Assembly (NCBI GenBank): GCA_902590245.1
Contig: CACIWG010000003.1
Location: forward strand, 1 to 64,000
Length of the DNA: 64,000 nucleotides
Reading direction: 5' to 3'
Source of the DNA: an uncultured SAR116 cluster alpha proteobacterium
Lineage (GTDB): Bacteria > Pseudomonadota > Alphaproteobacteria > Puniceispirillales > Marisalimonadaceae
The notes under the pieces were generated by a model that made no database searches, was not told the DNA's origin, and worked only from the letters and a program-made list of their open reading frames with translations. The translations under genes and the position numbers were made by a program. This document shows positions 26,056 to 35,750 of the stretch, piece by piece; position 1 is the stretch's first letter; each line of letters opens with the position of its first letter.

Positions 26056-27150
26056 TTAATTAAACCTCCTTAATTCATAAATATCGTCATCAAAAAATTT
26101 CAAATCAATAACTTTCATATTTTTACTATCTGATATTTTTCTTAAACTTAAATTGTTAATAAAGGGTAATCCATCATTTCCGATTATTTTATTAGATCTG
26201 AAAAAAACAATTTGATCAACAAGATTGGATTTAATCATTTCACTACAAAAAATTGTACCACTTTCAATCAACAAATTTTTTATTTTTCTATTTGCTAAAT
26301 CGTTTAAAATTAGTTCGAGAAATTTTTTTTTATTATTAAAATAAACTAGTTCTATGTTTTTATGATAATTTTTTATTTTGTTTTTATCATTTGAACAATG
26401 ATATATTATTAAATTTTCTTTTTTTGTATTTTTGAATATTGAATAATCTCCATTTAATTTTAAACCTCTATCAACAATAATTTTCAATGGACTATATTTC
26501 TCTAACCCATTTAATCTACAAGTTAGTTTTGAATCATCTTCTATAATTGTGGAAGTAGTAGTCAAAATACCATCTGATTGAGCCCTTATCATATGTCCAA
26601 AATTTCTAGACAACTTATTACTTATCCATTTGGAATTTTTATTATTAAGAGCAATTTTTCCATCTAAACTTATCGCCAATTTAATTGTCACAAATGGTCT
26701 ATTTGACAAACAGTTAGTAAGATATCCAATATTAAAATCAATACCCTTATTTGTTAAAAAATCAGGATAAATATTAATTTTAGATTTTCTTAAAATTTCT
26801 AAACCTTGTCCAGATGTTCTTAAATCTGGATCATAATTGCTAATAAAAACCTCCTTAATACCTGACTTCGAGATTAATTCTGCACATGAAGTTCCATTTA
26901 TGCCTTTGTGTGCGCATGGTTCTAGAGTTATGAATAAAGATGAATCTTTTAATTCTGTCTCCGTCATTAATGAGATTAAATTTTCTTCGGCATGCGGTCT
27001 TCCTCCTGGAGAAGTTCTTGCTCTGCCTATAATAAAATTGTTTTTAACAAGAATACAACCAACATTAGGATTCTTCCCAGTTGTACCCATTGCACGATAC
27101 GCTTCAAGAAAAGCCTGCTCCATGAAAAATTTTTTTGATAAATCATTCAC
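26056..27150 (-). CDS. ribD: Bifunctional pyrimidine deaminase/reductase RibD
   Basis: A 364-residue enzyme performing the second and third steps of riboflavin synthesis. The N-terminal zinc deaminase domain (about 1-145) has H53 and E55 in RPHAEENLIS and C79/C89 in LEPCAHKGINGTSCA. The 10-residue cysteine spacing is like that of other alphaproteobacterial RibD. The reductase domain (about 148-364) has FVTIKLAISLDGKIALNNKN and IESGTIF. The start is uncertain: GTG at 27150 gives the usual short lead before the first helix, but ATG at 27123 (MEQAFLEAYRA) is also possible, and neither has a good ribosome binding site. It sits between nrdR (14-nt gap) and ribE. Confidence 0.93.
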   Translation of the reverse strand: MNDLSKKFFMEQAFLEAYRAMGTTGKNPNVGCILVKNNFIIGRARTSPGGRPHAEENLISLMTETELKDSSLFITLEPCAHKGINGTSCAELISKSGIKEVFISNYDPDLRTSGQGLEILRKSKINIYPDFLTNKGIDFNIGYLTNCLSNRPFVTIKLAISLDGKIALNNKNSKWISNKLSRNFGHMIRAQSDGILTTTSTIIEDDSKLTCRLNGLEKYSPLKIIVDRGLKLNGDYSIFKNTKKENLIIYHCSNDKNKIKNYHKNIELVYFNNKKKFLELILNDLANRKIKNLLIESGTIFCSEMIKSNLVDQIVFFRSNKIIGNDGLPFINNLSLRKISDSKNMKVIDLKFFDDDIYELRRFN

Positions 27151-27164
27151 AATTTAAAAAACTA

Positions 27165-27620
27165 TCAATTATCTTCAATTTGATCTTTTACAAATTTTCC
27201 AAAATCACTTGCTTCTCTAAAATTTCTATAAACAGAAGCGTATCTGATGTAAGCAACATGGTCAATTTGCCCAAGAGCATTCATTACTAATTCACCGATT
27301 AGATCTGATGGTATTTCAGCTTCTCCAGACGACTCTAACTGTCTAACAATACCATTTTGTGCTCTTTCAACAACGTCATTATCAACTTTTCTTTTTCTTA
27401 ATGCTATTTCCATTGATTTTACAATTTTTTCTCTATCAAAAATATTTTTTTTCCCATTTCTTTTAACTACAACAAGTTCTCTTAATTGTATTCTTTCAAA
27501 TGTTGTAAATCGTGATCCACAGCTTGAACATAGTCTTCTTCTTCTTATAGAAGCGCCATCTTCACTAGCTCTTGAATCTTTAACTTGAGTGTCATCAGTC
27601 CCACAAAATGGACAGCGCAT
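27165..27620 (-). CDS. nrdR: Transcriptional repressor NrdR
   Basis: A 151-residue regulator of ribonucleotide reductase genes. The N-terminal zinc ribbon has C3, C6, C31 and C34 ([20 protein letters not shown]). An ATP-cone domain follows (about 49-139, [17 protein letters not shown]), ending [14 protein letters not shown]. NrdR senses ATP/dATP and represses nrd operons. The nrdR gene between glyA and ribD is a conserved proteobacterial arrangement. No NrdR box pair was recognised in this window, so its targets lie elsewhere. Confidence 0.97.
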   Translation of the reverse strand: MRCPFCGTDDTQVKDSRASEDGASIRRRRLCSSCGSRFTTFERIQLRELVVVKRNGKKNIFDREKIVKSMEIALRKRKVDNDVVERAQNGIVRQLESSGEAEIPSDLIGELVMNALGQIDHVAYIRYASVYRNFREASDFGKFVKDQIEDN

Positions 27621-27639
27621 AAATAATCTCCAATTTCAA

Positions 27640-28932
27640 TTAGTAAATAGGATATTTTTTACAAATATCAATTATCTTTAAATTTACTTCTTTTTCAATT
27701 TCATAATCAGAAATATTATTTTTAAAACCACAAATTACATCTGAAATAAGATTACCTAAAATTTTAAAATCATTCTCTCTTAATCCTCTTGTTGTCGCTG
27801 CTGATGACCCTAATCTTACACCAGAAGTAATGGATGGTGGAGTTTCGTCAAATGGCACCCCATTTTTGTTGCAAGTAACACCAGCTCTTTCAAGAGCCTG
27901 TTCGCATTTATTTCCAGTAATACCTTTGTTTCTAAGATCTACTAATACGATATGATTATCAGTTCCTCCTGAAACGATGTTTATTCCTCTTTCAATAAGT
28001 GTATTTGATAAGATTTTTGCATTTTTTACAACATTTTGAGTATAAACTTTAAATTCGTCTTTAAGTGCTTCACCAAAGCCTGCAGCTTTACCAGCAATAA
28101 CATGCATCAAAGGACCACCTTGAAGACCAGGAAAAACTGCAGAATTAATTTTTTTAAATAAGTTTTCATTATTTGTTAAAATCATTCCTCCTCTTCCAGA
28201 TCTCAGAGTCTTATGAGTTGTTGTTGTTACAATGTCTGCGTAATCAATGGGATTTGGGTGAACATTACCGGCAACTAATCCTGAAAAATGAGCCATATCA
28301 ACTAAAAGATAAGAATTGTATTTAGTCGCAATTTCTCTAAATTTTTTAAAATCAATAAATCTAGAGTAAGCTGATCCACCGGCAATAATTATTTTGGGTT
28401 TATGGATTTTACTTAATTGATCAATTTGATCAAAGTTAATCAATGAATCGTCTTTATTTAATCCATATTGTATTGAATTAAACCACTTACCAGACAGATT
28501 AGGCTTGGCGCCATGAGTTAAGTGTCCACCAGCATCTAAACTCATTCCTAAAATTGTGTCGCCTGGATTTAACAACGCTAAAAAAACTGCCTGATTGGCC
28601 TGAGCACCGGAATGAGGCTGAACATTTACAAATTTTGCATTAAATAATTTTTGAGCTCTCTTAATTGCTAAATCTTCGACTTTATCTACAACTTCACAGC
28701 CACCATAGTATCTTTTACTAGGGTAGCCCTCAGCATATTTATTTGTTAATACAGAACCTTGTGCTTCCAATACAGATTTTGAAACAAAGTTTTCAGAAGC
28801 AATCATTTCAATTTGATTTTGTTGCCTTTTTTTTTCTTCATCTAAATACAAACTTAAAATAGGATCATATTCACTTATACTTTTCTCAAAAAAACCTTCC
28901 TCGTAAAATAATATTTTTTTTTGTTCATTCAT
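27640..28932 (-). CDS. glyA: Serine hydroxymethyltransferase
   Basis: A 430-residue PLP enzyme converting serine and tetrahydrofolate to glycine and methylene-THF, the main one-carbon source. Conserved are [55 protein letters not shown] and the PLP lysine K241 in [14 protein letters not shown]. Most relatives have HKTLRGPRGG at that site, so RSGRGG is a mild variation just after the lysine. The 3' part [15 protein letters not shown] and [13 protein letters not shown] is normal. No glycine or SAM riboswitch is visible; only 9 nt separate it from rpiB. Confidence 0.97.
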   Translation of the reverse strand: MNEQKKILFYEEGFFEKSISEYDPILSLYLDEEKKRQQNQIEMIASENFVSKSVLEAQGSVLTNKYAEGYPSKRYYGGCEVVDKVEDLAIKRAQKLFNAKFVNVQPHSGAQANQAVFLALLNPGDTILGMSLDAGGHLTHGAKPNLSGKWFNSIQYGLNKDDSLINFDQIDQLSKIHKPKIIIAGGSAYSRFIDFKKFREIATKYNSYLLVDMAHFSGLVAGNVHPNPIDYADIVTTTTHKTLRSGRGGMILTNNENLFKKINSAVFPGLQGGPLMHVIAGKAAGFGEALKDEFKVYTQNVVKNAKILSNTLIERGINIVSGGTDNHIVLVDLRNKGITGNKCEQALERAGVTCNKNGVPFDETPPSITSGVRLGSSAATTRGLRENDFKILGNLISDVICGFKNNISDYEIEKEVNLKIIDICKKYPIY

Positions 28933-28941
28933 TTTTTTCTC

Positions 28942-29373
28942 TTAACTAATTTTTTTTAATCTTTTTATATGTCTGCCTTTTTCAAACTCAGTAGAGAGAA
29001 ATACATCTATAATTTTCTTTGCTGAGTTTAAGGAAGTGGTTCTTCCACCTATAACTAATACATTAGCATCGTTGTGCTGTCTACTTAGTCTAGCCATATC
29101 TTTGTCTGAACATAAAGCTGCTCTTATATGGGAATGCCTATTCGAAGCTATTGACATACCTATTCCAGTTCCACAAAGTAATATTCCAATATAGTCTATA
29201 TTTTTCCTCATTTTATCAACCAAAATATTAGAGTAATCAGGATAATCTACTGAAGAAGGATCTTTGGGACCAAGATCTATTATTTTAAATGATTTTTTTA
29301 ATAGATACTCTACTATTTGTTCTTTTAAGTAGAAGCCACCATGGTCACAAGATATTAATATATTTTTTTTCAT
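28942..29373 (-). CDS. rpiB: Ribose 5-phosphate isomerase B
   Basis: A 143-residue RpiB/LacAB-family isomerase interconverting ribose 5-phosphate and ribulose 5-phosphate; the latter is the RibB substrate encoded nearby. Visible are SCDHGGFYLKEQIVEYL at the N-terminus, VDYPDYSNILVDKM, the active-site cysteine C67 in LLCGTGIGMSIASNRH, and HNDANVLVIGGRTTS. The fold has no relation to RpiA. A 39-nt gap from the DUF1467 gene is among the largest inside the long minus-strand run. The next gene, glyA, follows after 9 nt. Confidence 0.95.
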   Translation of the reverse strand: MKKNILISCDHGGFYLKEQIVEYLLKKSFKIIDLGPKDPSSVDYPDYSNILVDKMRKNIDYIGILLCGTGIGMSIASNRHSHIRAALCSDKDMARLSRQHNDANVLVIGGRTTSLNSAKKIIDVFLSTEFEKGRHIKRLKKIS

Positions 29374-29412
29374 AAATTTTTACTTATTAATTGTTTAACA
29401 TAATTTAATAAC

Positions 29413-29640
29413 TTAAACATTATTAAAATGAAAATTTAATAAATAATAAAATATTAAGGATGTAATAAAAGAACTTAAAAAGGATAGAGTTATCTTCAAA
29501 ATTAAATAGGTTTTTTTTGGTGATGAATTAGCATGACCAAATTCGTGTTTCTCAGGTATTTCCAAACCTAATGGCAAAAAAATAAAAAAAAATATTAACC
29601 AAAGTATAAAAACAACTACTAAAAAAGAAATTATACTCAT
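29413..29640 (-). CDS. DUF1467 family small membrane protein
   Basis: A 75-residue protein with two predicted membrane segments (about 4-26 and 49-71). The first segment holds the family pattern FILWLIFFFIFLPLGLEIPE, and the loop between them is HEFGHANSSPKKTYLIL; alphaproteobacterial DUF1467 proteins share the W...F..LP.G core and the SAP/SSP loop. Its function is unknown. It lies directly after rnj with a 4-nt overlap, which is its usual place in this class (rnj-DUF1467). Family membership is inferred from motif and synteny. Confidence 0.75.
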   Translation of the reverse strand: MSIISFLVVVFILWLIFFFIFLPLGLEIPEKHEFGHANSSPKKTYLILKITLSFLSSFITSLIFYYLLNFHFNNV

Positions 29641-31298
29641 TGAATCCTGCTAATATGAATGTTTATAATAGGTCTTATTGAAAATAATATTTTAATTTCT
29701 TTAGAAATGATTTTTTTTAATATATCACTCAAATCATCATCATCCGAAGTTTCCGATTCATTTAATCCTTCTATAAAATCTTCAATTTTTAAGCTTATCT
29801 CAAGAAGTGTATTTTTCATTTTTTCAGTCTTAGATATACCTATTTCAGACAATATTGGAACTGATATTAAATTACCTTTATTGTCTAAAACTATTGAAGC
29901 CATCAAAATACCATTCCAAAGAGCTTGCTTTCTTAAAGAAAATTTATCATCCTTTAATGAAATAACTTTTTCTCCATCGAAAACTTTTGTGTCCATTTGA
30001 ATTCTATCAACACAGGTTGGATTATCATCTACAAATTCAAAAACATCACCATTTTTAGGAATTAAAATTTTTTTTACTTTACAAGAATTAGCAATTTCGG
30101 CGTTGGCTTTTAATTGATCAAAATTTCCATGAACAGGAATAACAGATTTTGGCTTTAGTAAAGTGTACATATCAATAATTTCATCCTTGCATGGATGGCC
30201 TGAAACGTGAATTGATTGATCATTATCTTCATTAAAAATATTTACATTTTTTTCCATAAACAAATATTCAACTTTTGAAATTTTTCTTTCATTTCCAGGT
30301 ATTTTTTTACTTGAAAATACAATCGAATCTTGATCATCTAGTTTAATTTTATCAATCTTACCAGATGCGATTCTAGTTAAAGATGAATTAGGTTCTCCTT
30401 GCGAACCAGAAGATATAATTAATAAATTTTTTTTAGGAAACTTTTCAATTTCATTAATAGCGTAAAAAGTGTAGTTTTTTTCAATAAGCCCAACATCGAT
30501 AGCGGCTTCAATTGATCTTTTTATAGCTCTACCTAAAATGCATACTTTTTTTTTATTGATTTTTGCAATTTCTAGAATAGATTTAATTCTACTAATATTT
30601 GATGAAAAGCATGTAATTATTATCAAGCCTTTACTTTTAGAAATTATTTTTCTTAGACCGTTGTAAGCATGATTTTCTGATAAAGTTGAACCATCAATTA
30701 ATGAATTTGTAGAATCACTAATAATAGTTGAAATTTTTAAATCCTTTAAACCTTTTAATTCATTGATAAATGGCTTTTCTCTTAAATTTTTAGCTCCATT
30801 AAGTTTCCAATCCCCTGTATGTAAAATGATATTTTTTTTTGTTTTGATTAACAAACTTACTGATTGAGGTACAGAATGAGAATTTTGAATAGCATTAATT
30901 TCAAATTCTTTTAAACGTATACTAGATTTCTTAGGATAATGCTTTAAGGTTAATTTGTTTTTGCTGCCATTATCTAATAATTTCTTTTTTAACATTGCTA
31001 AAGTAAATTCCGAACCCCAAATTGGACAATTAATTTCATCAACAAAATACTGTATAGCTCCATAATGGTCTTCATGAGCATGGGTTAAAAAAATTCCTAA
31101 AAGTTTATTTTTAATTTTTTTAATAAAATCAAAATCAGGCAAAAGTATATCAACTCCAATTTGAGTTTCATCAGGAAAAGCTATTCCAAGATCAACTAAG
31201 ATCCATTGATCATTAAATTGGTATAGGTTTGCATTCATCCCAATTTGTTCAGAACCACCTACAGGGATAAAGCCTAGATTATCTCTTTTAAATTTCAT
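29637..31298 (-). CDS. rnj: Ribonuclease J
   Basis: A 553-residue metallo-beta-lactamase/beta-CASP nuclease for RNA maturation and turnover, with 5'-to-3' exo and endo activity in characterised members. The first metal motif H73-x-H75-x-D77-H78 is in LTHAHEDHYGA. Further motifs are HTGDWKLNG, SDSTNSL, the beta-CASP block SSNISRIKSI, ISSGSQGEPNS and HVSGHPCKDE, with VIPVHGNFDQLKANAEIA near residue 390. The C-terminal domain is shorter and diverged. The RNase J-DUF1467 order downstream of coaX is typical of alphaproteobacteria. It overlaps coaX by 11 nt. Confidence 0.95.
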   Translation of the reverse strand: MKFKRDNLGFIPVGGSEQIGMNANLYQFNDQWILVDLGIAFPDETQIGVDILLPDFDFIKKIKNKLLGIFLTHAHEDHYGAIQYFVDEINCPIWGSEFTLAMLKKKLLDNGSKNKLTLKHYPKKSSIRLKEFEINAIQNSHSVPQSVSLLIKTKKNIILHTGDWKLNGAKNLREKPFINELKGLKDLKISTIISDSTNSLIDGSTLSENHAYNGLRKIISKSKGLIIITCFSSNISRIKSILEIAKINKKKVCILGRAIKRSIEAAIDVGLIEKNYTFYAINEIEKFPKKNLLIISSGSQGEPNSSLTRIASGKIDKIKLDDQDSIVFSSKKIPGNERKISKVEYLFMEKNVNIFNEDNDQSIHVSGHPCKDEIIDMYTLLKPKSVIPVHGNFDQLKANAEIANSCKVKKILIPKNGDVFEFVDDNPTCVDRIQMDTKVFDGEKVISLKDDKFSLRKQALWNGILMASIVLDNKGNLISVPILSEIGISKTEKMKNTLLEISLKIEDFIEGLNESETSDDDDLSDILKKIISKEIKILFSIRPIINIHISRIQ

Positions 31299-32085
31299 GT
31301 AATTTCTCTTGTGATAAATAATAATATGCTAAACCGTTTATTGTTAAATTTTGTTCAATTAGGTCAATAGATTTTATATTGTTTTTAAAAACCTGGCTTA
31401 AACCACCTGTTGCAATTACTTTAGAGTTCGAATGATATTTTTTAAGTTTATTAATTAAACCTTCTATCATACATACATACCCCCAAAAAACACCTGACTC
31501 AATAGCAGATATAGTACTTTTTCCTAATAAAGTATTTTTTTCATTATCAAGTGATTTTAGAGAAATTTTAGGTAACCTGGATGTTGATTTGTAAAGAGAT
31601 TCAATTGATAAATTAACTCCTGGAGAAATTATACCACCTAAGTATGCTCCTTCTTTTCCAATAACATCAAAAGTCGTTGCAGTTCCAAAATCAATAATAA
31701 TTGCTGGATCAAATTTCATTTTCTTAACAGCAAACGCATTAATAAGTCTATCTTGTCCGGCTTCATTTGGGTTTTGTAAATTAATTTTAATATTTAATTT
31801 ATCTGGTTCTACTTTAAATATAGGCAGATCTAAATTATTTCGAAAATAAATTTCTATATTATATAATATCTCAGGAACAACAGAGGCAATTGCAACACCT
31901 TCTATTTTTTTTAAATTATAATTGTTAAATTTAAAACATTGATTTATTATTAAAGAATATTCATCAGGAGTTTTTTTTAAATCTGAAAATATTCTAAAAG
32001 ATTTAAGTAATTTGAATTTAAAGTCTGACCTTTCATAAATAGCAAAAACTGTATTTGTATTGCCAATATCAATAACTAAGAACAT
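31288..32085 (-). CDS. coaX: Type III pantothenate kinase
   Basis: A 265-residue ASKHA-fold kinase carrying out the first step of CoA synthesis. The phosphate-binding VIDIGNTNTVFAIYE (4-18) with the catalytic aspartate, the GQDRLINAFAVKK block, IIDFGTATTFDVI and GGIISPGVNLSIESL are CoaX hallmarks. It differs from CoaA/PanK-I in fold. It sits between birA (10-nt overlap) and rnj (11-nt overlap), a cofactor pair common in this class. CoA is needed by the PDH enzyme and fatty-acid genes in the window. Confidence 0.95.
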   Translation of the reverse strand: MFLVIDIGNTNTVFAIYERSDFKFKLLKSFRIFSDLKKTPDEYSLIINQCFKFNNYNLKKIEGVAIASVVPEILYNIEIYFRNNLDLPIFKVEPDKLNIKINLQNPNEAGQDRLINAFAVKKMKFDPAIIIDFGTATTFDVIGKEGAYLGGIISPGVNLSIESLYKSTSRLPKISLKSLDNEKNTLLGKSTISAIESGVFWGYVCMIEGLINKLKKYHSNSKVIATGGLSQVFKNNIKSIDLIEQNLTINGLAYYYLSQEKLHEI

Positions 32086-32819
32086 ATATTACCTGTTTTA
32101 AGGATAGTTTCACTAGATGTAAGATATAAATAATTATTATCATTTAACAATATTTTTAAATTTCCATCAGAATTAATGCCGATTATTTTACCAGATTTGA
32201 TCATTTTACCATGGTTAAAATTTATTTTCTTATTTAAAAAAGCTAAGTTTGAATTTATTTGATTCAAAAATGGATTAAGAAAATTTGATAACCAAATATT
32301 ATAATTTTTATAAAAAAATTCTAATAATTGTGTAGATAAAATTGATAGTTTAAGCTCACTTGTATTTATATGATTACTAAGGCAAGTGCTATTTATACCT
32401 GAAGTATACTCACCAGGATGTGAGTTTATATTTAATCCCACCCCAATTACGCAAAATTTTTCATACCTCTCCACAAGAATCCCCGAAACTTTTTTTGATT
32501 CAATTAAAATATCATTAGGCCATTTTATTTTAATTTGTTTTTTATTTAAACCTAATGATTTTATGAATTGTAATAAACTTAAACCAAAAATAATAGAAAT
32601 CTGACTCAATTTGATAATTTCTACATTTGGTCTAATTAAAGTTGATAAAAAAAGGTTGCCAGGAATAGATGTCCATTTTTTTTTTCTAGTTCCCCTACCA
32701 CAAGTTTGGTTAATACTTAATAGAGAGTATCCCTCGGGGTAACCTTCGTTTGCTAATTTAATTAACGAAGAATTTGTACTTTTACATTCCTCAATTATCT
32801 GAAGGTTAATATTTATCAT
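32076..32819 (-). CDS. birA: Biotin--[acetyl-CoA-carboxylase] ligase
   Basis: A 247-residue biotin protein ligase. The class II aaRS-like catalytic core has ECKSTNSSLIKLANEG, the nucleotide-binding loop NQTCGRGTRKKKWTS (38-52), IKWPNDILI and VGVGLNIN. A short SH3-like C-terminal domain follows (about 205-247). There is no N-terminal winged helix, so unlike E. coli BirA this one should not regulate transcription. Its substrate is the biotin carrier protein of acetyl-CoA carboxylase. It directly follows the complex I genes with a 4-nt gap, the normal alphaproteobacterial order. Confidence 0.94.
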   Translation of the reverse strand: MININLQIIEECKSTNSSLIKLANEGYPEGYSLLSINQTCGRGTRKKKWTSIPGNLFLSTLIRPNVEIIKLSQISIIFGLSLLQFIKSLGLNKKQIKIKWPNDILIESKKVSGILVERYEKFCVIGVGLNINSHPGEYTSGINSTCLSNHINTSELKLSILSTQLLEFFYKNYNIWLSNFLNPFLNQINSNLAFLNKKINFNHGKMIKSGKIIGINSDGNLKILLNDNNYLYLTSSETILKTGNICS

Positions 32820-32823
32820 AATC

Positions 32824-33813
32824 TTAAATTTTAATATTTGATATCATGTAATCAAATATAGGAAATAAAGCAAAAAACAAAACACTTACAAATAATGACA
32901 AATTGATTAAAAAACTGATTTCTCTATTCCCATCAAAAATAAGTGGGGTATCTGAATTTTCAAAAAACATTACTCTTATAATTTTTAAATAATAAAATGC
33001 AGAAACAACTGAAAATAAAACACCTAAAGTAGCTAATATATAAAATCCACTATCTATTGCTGAAAAGAAAACTAGCCATTTGCCAAAAAAACCTGATAGT
33101 GGTGGAATTCCTGCTAAAGAAAACATGAAAATTAATAAACAAATTGACATAAATGGATGATCATTATATAGACCTTTTAAGTCTAATATTAATTCTATCG
33201 GTTTATCGTCTTTTTGAAGACTTAAAATAATAGCAAAGACACCAGTTAAAAGAAATAAGTAAATAATCAAGTAATACATTATTGCATGCAGACCTTTTTC
33301 AGAAAATGCAACCATACCAACTAAAATAAAACCCATATGGGCAATACTTGAATAAGCAATTAGCCTTTTTAAATTTTTTTGAACAATCGCTCCAATAGAT
33401 CCAACTAACATAGATGATAAAGATAAAACGATAATCAAATCAGAAAGATTACCATGAATGCCAGAAAAAACTCTATAAATTAAATAGATAAAAATACCAA
33501 GAATTGAAATTTTTGGAGCTGTAGCAATAAAAAAAGTAATTGGAGAAGGAGTGCCCTCATAGACATCAGGAGCCCACTCATAAAACTCTGAAAATTGATA
33601 TTGTTTTTCAGTGTAATTAAATTTTAAACACAAGAGTAATGTCATCAGAAGTGTCATTATACTTGTCCATAAAGATACCAATTTAATATTAGTAATTGAA
33701 TTTTTTAAAATTTTACCTTCTTGATCAATTTTATTAGGTATTAAAAGTACTAAGAAAGCCCCAAATATTGGAAGGAAAATTAAAATACTTAATATTGGCC
33801 AATTTTCAATCAT
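32824..33813 (-). CDS. NuoM'-'NuoN in-frame hybrid (apparent deletion fusion of two complex I subunits)
   Basis: A 329-residue membrane protein where two antiporter-like subunits of about 480-500 residues each are expected. Residues 1-80 are NuoM-like: MIENWPILSILIFLPIFGAF, a hydrophilic loop, VSLWTSIMTLLMTLLL, and YQFSEFYEW. From W80 on the sequence is the C-terminal half of NuoN: WAPDVYEGTPSP, IATAPKISI with K101, KNLKRLIAYSSIAHMGFI and GIPPLSGFFGKW with K245. The rest of NuoM (about 420 residues) and the first 230 or so of NuoN are missing. The joint is at the shared tryptophan, about 33574-33576, and keeps the frame. It starts 1 nt after the nuoL stop and ends 4 nt before birA, so no nuoM copy is hidden nearby. 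As written, complex I would lack a proton channel. It could be a real deletion, a minority variant or an assembly artefact. Confidence 0.85.
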   Translation of the reverse strand: MIENWPILSILIFLPIFGAFLVLLIPNKIDQEGKILKNSITNIKLVSLWTSIMTLLMTLLLCLKFNYTEKQYQFSEFYEWAPDVYEGTPSPITFFIATAPKISILGIFIYLIYRVFSGIHGNLSDLIIVLSLSSMLVGSIGAIVQKNLKRLIAYSSIAHMGFILVGMVAFSEKGLHAIMYYLIIYLFLLTGVFAIILSLQKDDKPIELILDLKGLYNDHPFMSICLLIFMFSLAGIPPLSGFFGKWLVFFSAIDSGFYILATLGVLFSVVSAFYYLKIIRVMFFENSDTPLIFDGNREISFLINLSLFVSVLFFALFPIFDYMISNIKI

Positions 33814-33814
33814 T

Positions 33815-35749
33815 TTAATTTACTTGTAAATTATATAAAAGAATTAACGTTAATAATGCTAATCCAATAAACATACTAAATGAATAGTGATAAACATAAC
33901 CTGTATGGATTTTTGAACTAATCTTAGAAAGGGAAAACACTTTTGAACTAATACCATTGGGGCCTAAGCCATCAATGATTTTTTTATCAATAATATTCCA
34001 ACAAAATATACTTATCATTTTTATTGGTTTAACAAACATATAATTATAAATTTCATCAAAAAACCACTTGTTATAAAATAAAGTATGTAAAATTTTAAAT
34101 GTATTAGATACTTTACTCGGCAAATCTGGGATTAAAACGTAAAAAACTGTGGCAATTGAAATTCCAACAATTGCCAAAACTATTGGTAATAATTTTACCC
34201 ATTTTGGAACATTGTGAGCATTATAAATTGCGTCATTTCCAGTCAAGATGAAGATAGAGTTTGACCAAAAATAATCCCAATTAACACCAATAAACATTTC
34301 CTTAAAAAACCAACCGGAAAAAACGGCTCCAAAAGCAAGTATAAATAAAGGCAATAACATTACTAAAGGACTTTCGTGAATTTTGTCATATGTAGATTTA
34401 CTACCTTTAAAATTACCATGAAAAGTTAAATAGATAAGTCTCCATGAGTAAAAAGCTGTTAAAACTGCCGCTAAACATCCACAAATAAACGCGAAATAAC
34501 CTATTTGAGAATCTGATGCAAAAGCTACTTCTAGTATCATATCTTTTGAATAATAACCTGCAAAAAAAGGTATTCCAGCTAATGCAAGCGAACCTATCCA
34601 AATCAAAATATAAGTAACAGGTAATTTTTTGAAGCAACCACCCATTTTTCTCATATCTTGTTCATTTGATAAGCCATGAATAACTGAACCTGCTCCTAAA
34701 AATAAAAGAGCTTTAAAAAATGCATGTGTAGTTAAATGAAACATAGCTGCTGGATAAGCTGACAAACCGACAGCGAAAAACATATATCCTAATTGAGAAC
34801 AGGTTGAATATGCTATAACTCTTTTTATATCAAATTGAGTTAAAGCAATTGTAGATGCAAACAAAGCAGTCAAAGCTCCAATTAATGTTATAAAAGTAAG
34901 AACACCTGGGGCATATTCAAAAAGAGGTGATAATTTACACACCATAAAAACACCAGCTGTAACCATTGTTGCAGCATGTATTAATGCTGAAACTGGAGTT
35001 GGACCTTCCATGGCATCAGGTAACCATGTATGTAAAAAAAGTTGAGCAGATTTTCCCATTGCCCCGATAAAAAGTAAAAAACATGACAATTCAATAACGT
35101 TTAATTTATTATCAAAAAAAACGATACTTACATCCATCATAGAGGGAGCTAACTCAAAAATTCTTTCAAACATTATTGTATCAAAATAAGTATAAACAAA
35201 AATCAAACCCAAAATAAAACCTAGATCTCCTACCCTATTCACTAAGAAAGCTTTTACTGCAGCTGATGTAGCACTTTTTTTATTATACCAAAATCCAATC
35301 AGCAAATATGATGCAACACCTACACCCTCCCAACCAAAAAATAGTTGTAAAAGATTATTTGATGAAACAAGCATTAACATTGCAAATGTAAAAAATGATA
35401 AATATGCCATAAACCTAGCTTTTGATTTATCATGCGACATATAACCTACAGAATATAAATGAACCATTGCAGAAACAGTGTTAACGACCAAAAACATAAC
35501 ACAACTTAAAGTATCAAAATTAAACTCCCATAGAGCTCTAAATTCTCCAGAATTTATCCATGAAAGACTTGCACCTTCAAAATCGTTTTTCAAAATAGCT
35601 ATATCATAAAAGGCGATCCAAGAAATTATCATTGATAAAAACAAACAAGAAATTGAAACGATATATGTAGGTATTGAAGAAAATCTATTTCCTAAACTCC
35701 AGGAAAGGATAGCTCCAATTAAGGGAAGAAATATAATTAAATTATACAT
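33815..35749 (-). CDS. nuoL: NADH-quinone oxidoreductase subunit L
   Basis: A full-length 644-residue antiporter-like subunit at the distal end of the complex I membrane arm. About 16 membrane segments can be seen. The conserved stretches GWEGVGVASYLLIGFWY, FLHTWLPDAMEGPTPVSALI, AATMVTAGVFM, DIKRVIAYSTCSQLGYMF and AGIPFFAGYYSKD are intact. The C-terminal amphipathic helix region and last membrane segment are also present (YNYMFVKPIKMI; FIGLALLTLILL). It is in normal order after nuoK (1-nt gap), so the damage seen in the following frame does not touch NuoL. Confidence 0.97.
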   Translation of the reverse strand: MYNLIIFLPLIGAILSWSLGNRFSSIPTYIVSISCLFLSMIISWIAFYDIAILKNDFEGASLSWINSGEFRALWEFNFDTLSCVMFLVVNTVSAMVHLYSVGYMSHDKSKARFMAYLSFFTFAMLMLVSSNNLLQLFFGWEGVGVASYLLIGFWYNKKSATSAAVKAFLVNRVGDLGFILGLIFVYTYFDTIMFERIFELAPSMMDVSIVFFDNKLNVIELSCFLLFIGAMGKSAQLFLHTWLPDAMEGPTPVSALIHAATMVTAGVFMVCKLSPLFEYAPGVLTFITLIGALTALFASTIALTQFDIKRVIAYSTCSQLGYMFFAVGLSAYPAAMFHLTTHAFFKALLFLGAGSVIHGLSNEQDMRKMGGCFKKLPVTYILIWIGSLALAGIPFFAGYYSKDMILEVAFASDSQIGYFAFICGCLAAVLTAFYSWRLIYLTFHGNFKGSKSTYDKIHESPLVMLLPLFILAFGAVFSGWFFKEMFIGVNWDYFWSNSIFILTGNDAIYNAHNVPKWVKLLPIVLAIVGISIATVFYVLIPDLPSKVSNTFKILHTLFYNKWFFDEIYNYMFVKPIKMISIFCWNIIDKKIIDGLGPNGISSKVFSLSKISSKIHTGYVYHYSFSMFIGLALLTLILLYNLQVN

Positions 35750-35750
35750 A

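Noticed and set aside
24300..28990. FMN or glycine riboswitch before the riboflavin or glyA genes
   Set aside because: The spacers are 1-19 nt, so there is no room for a riboswitch, and none of the conserved elements is seen.
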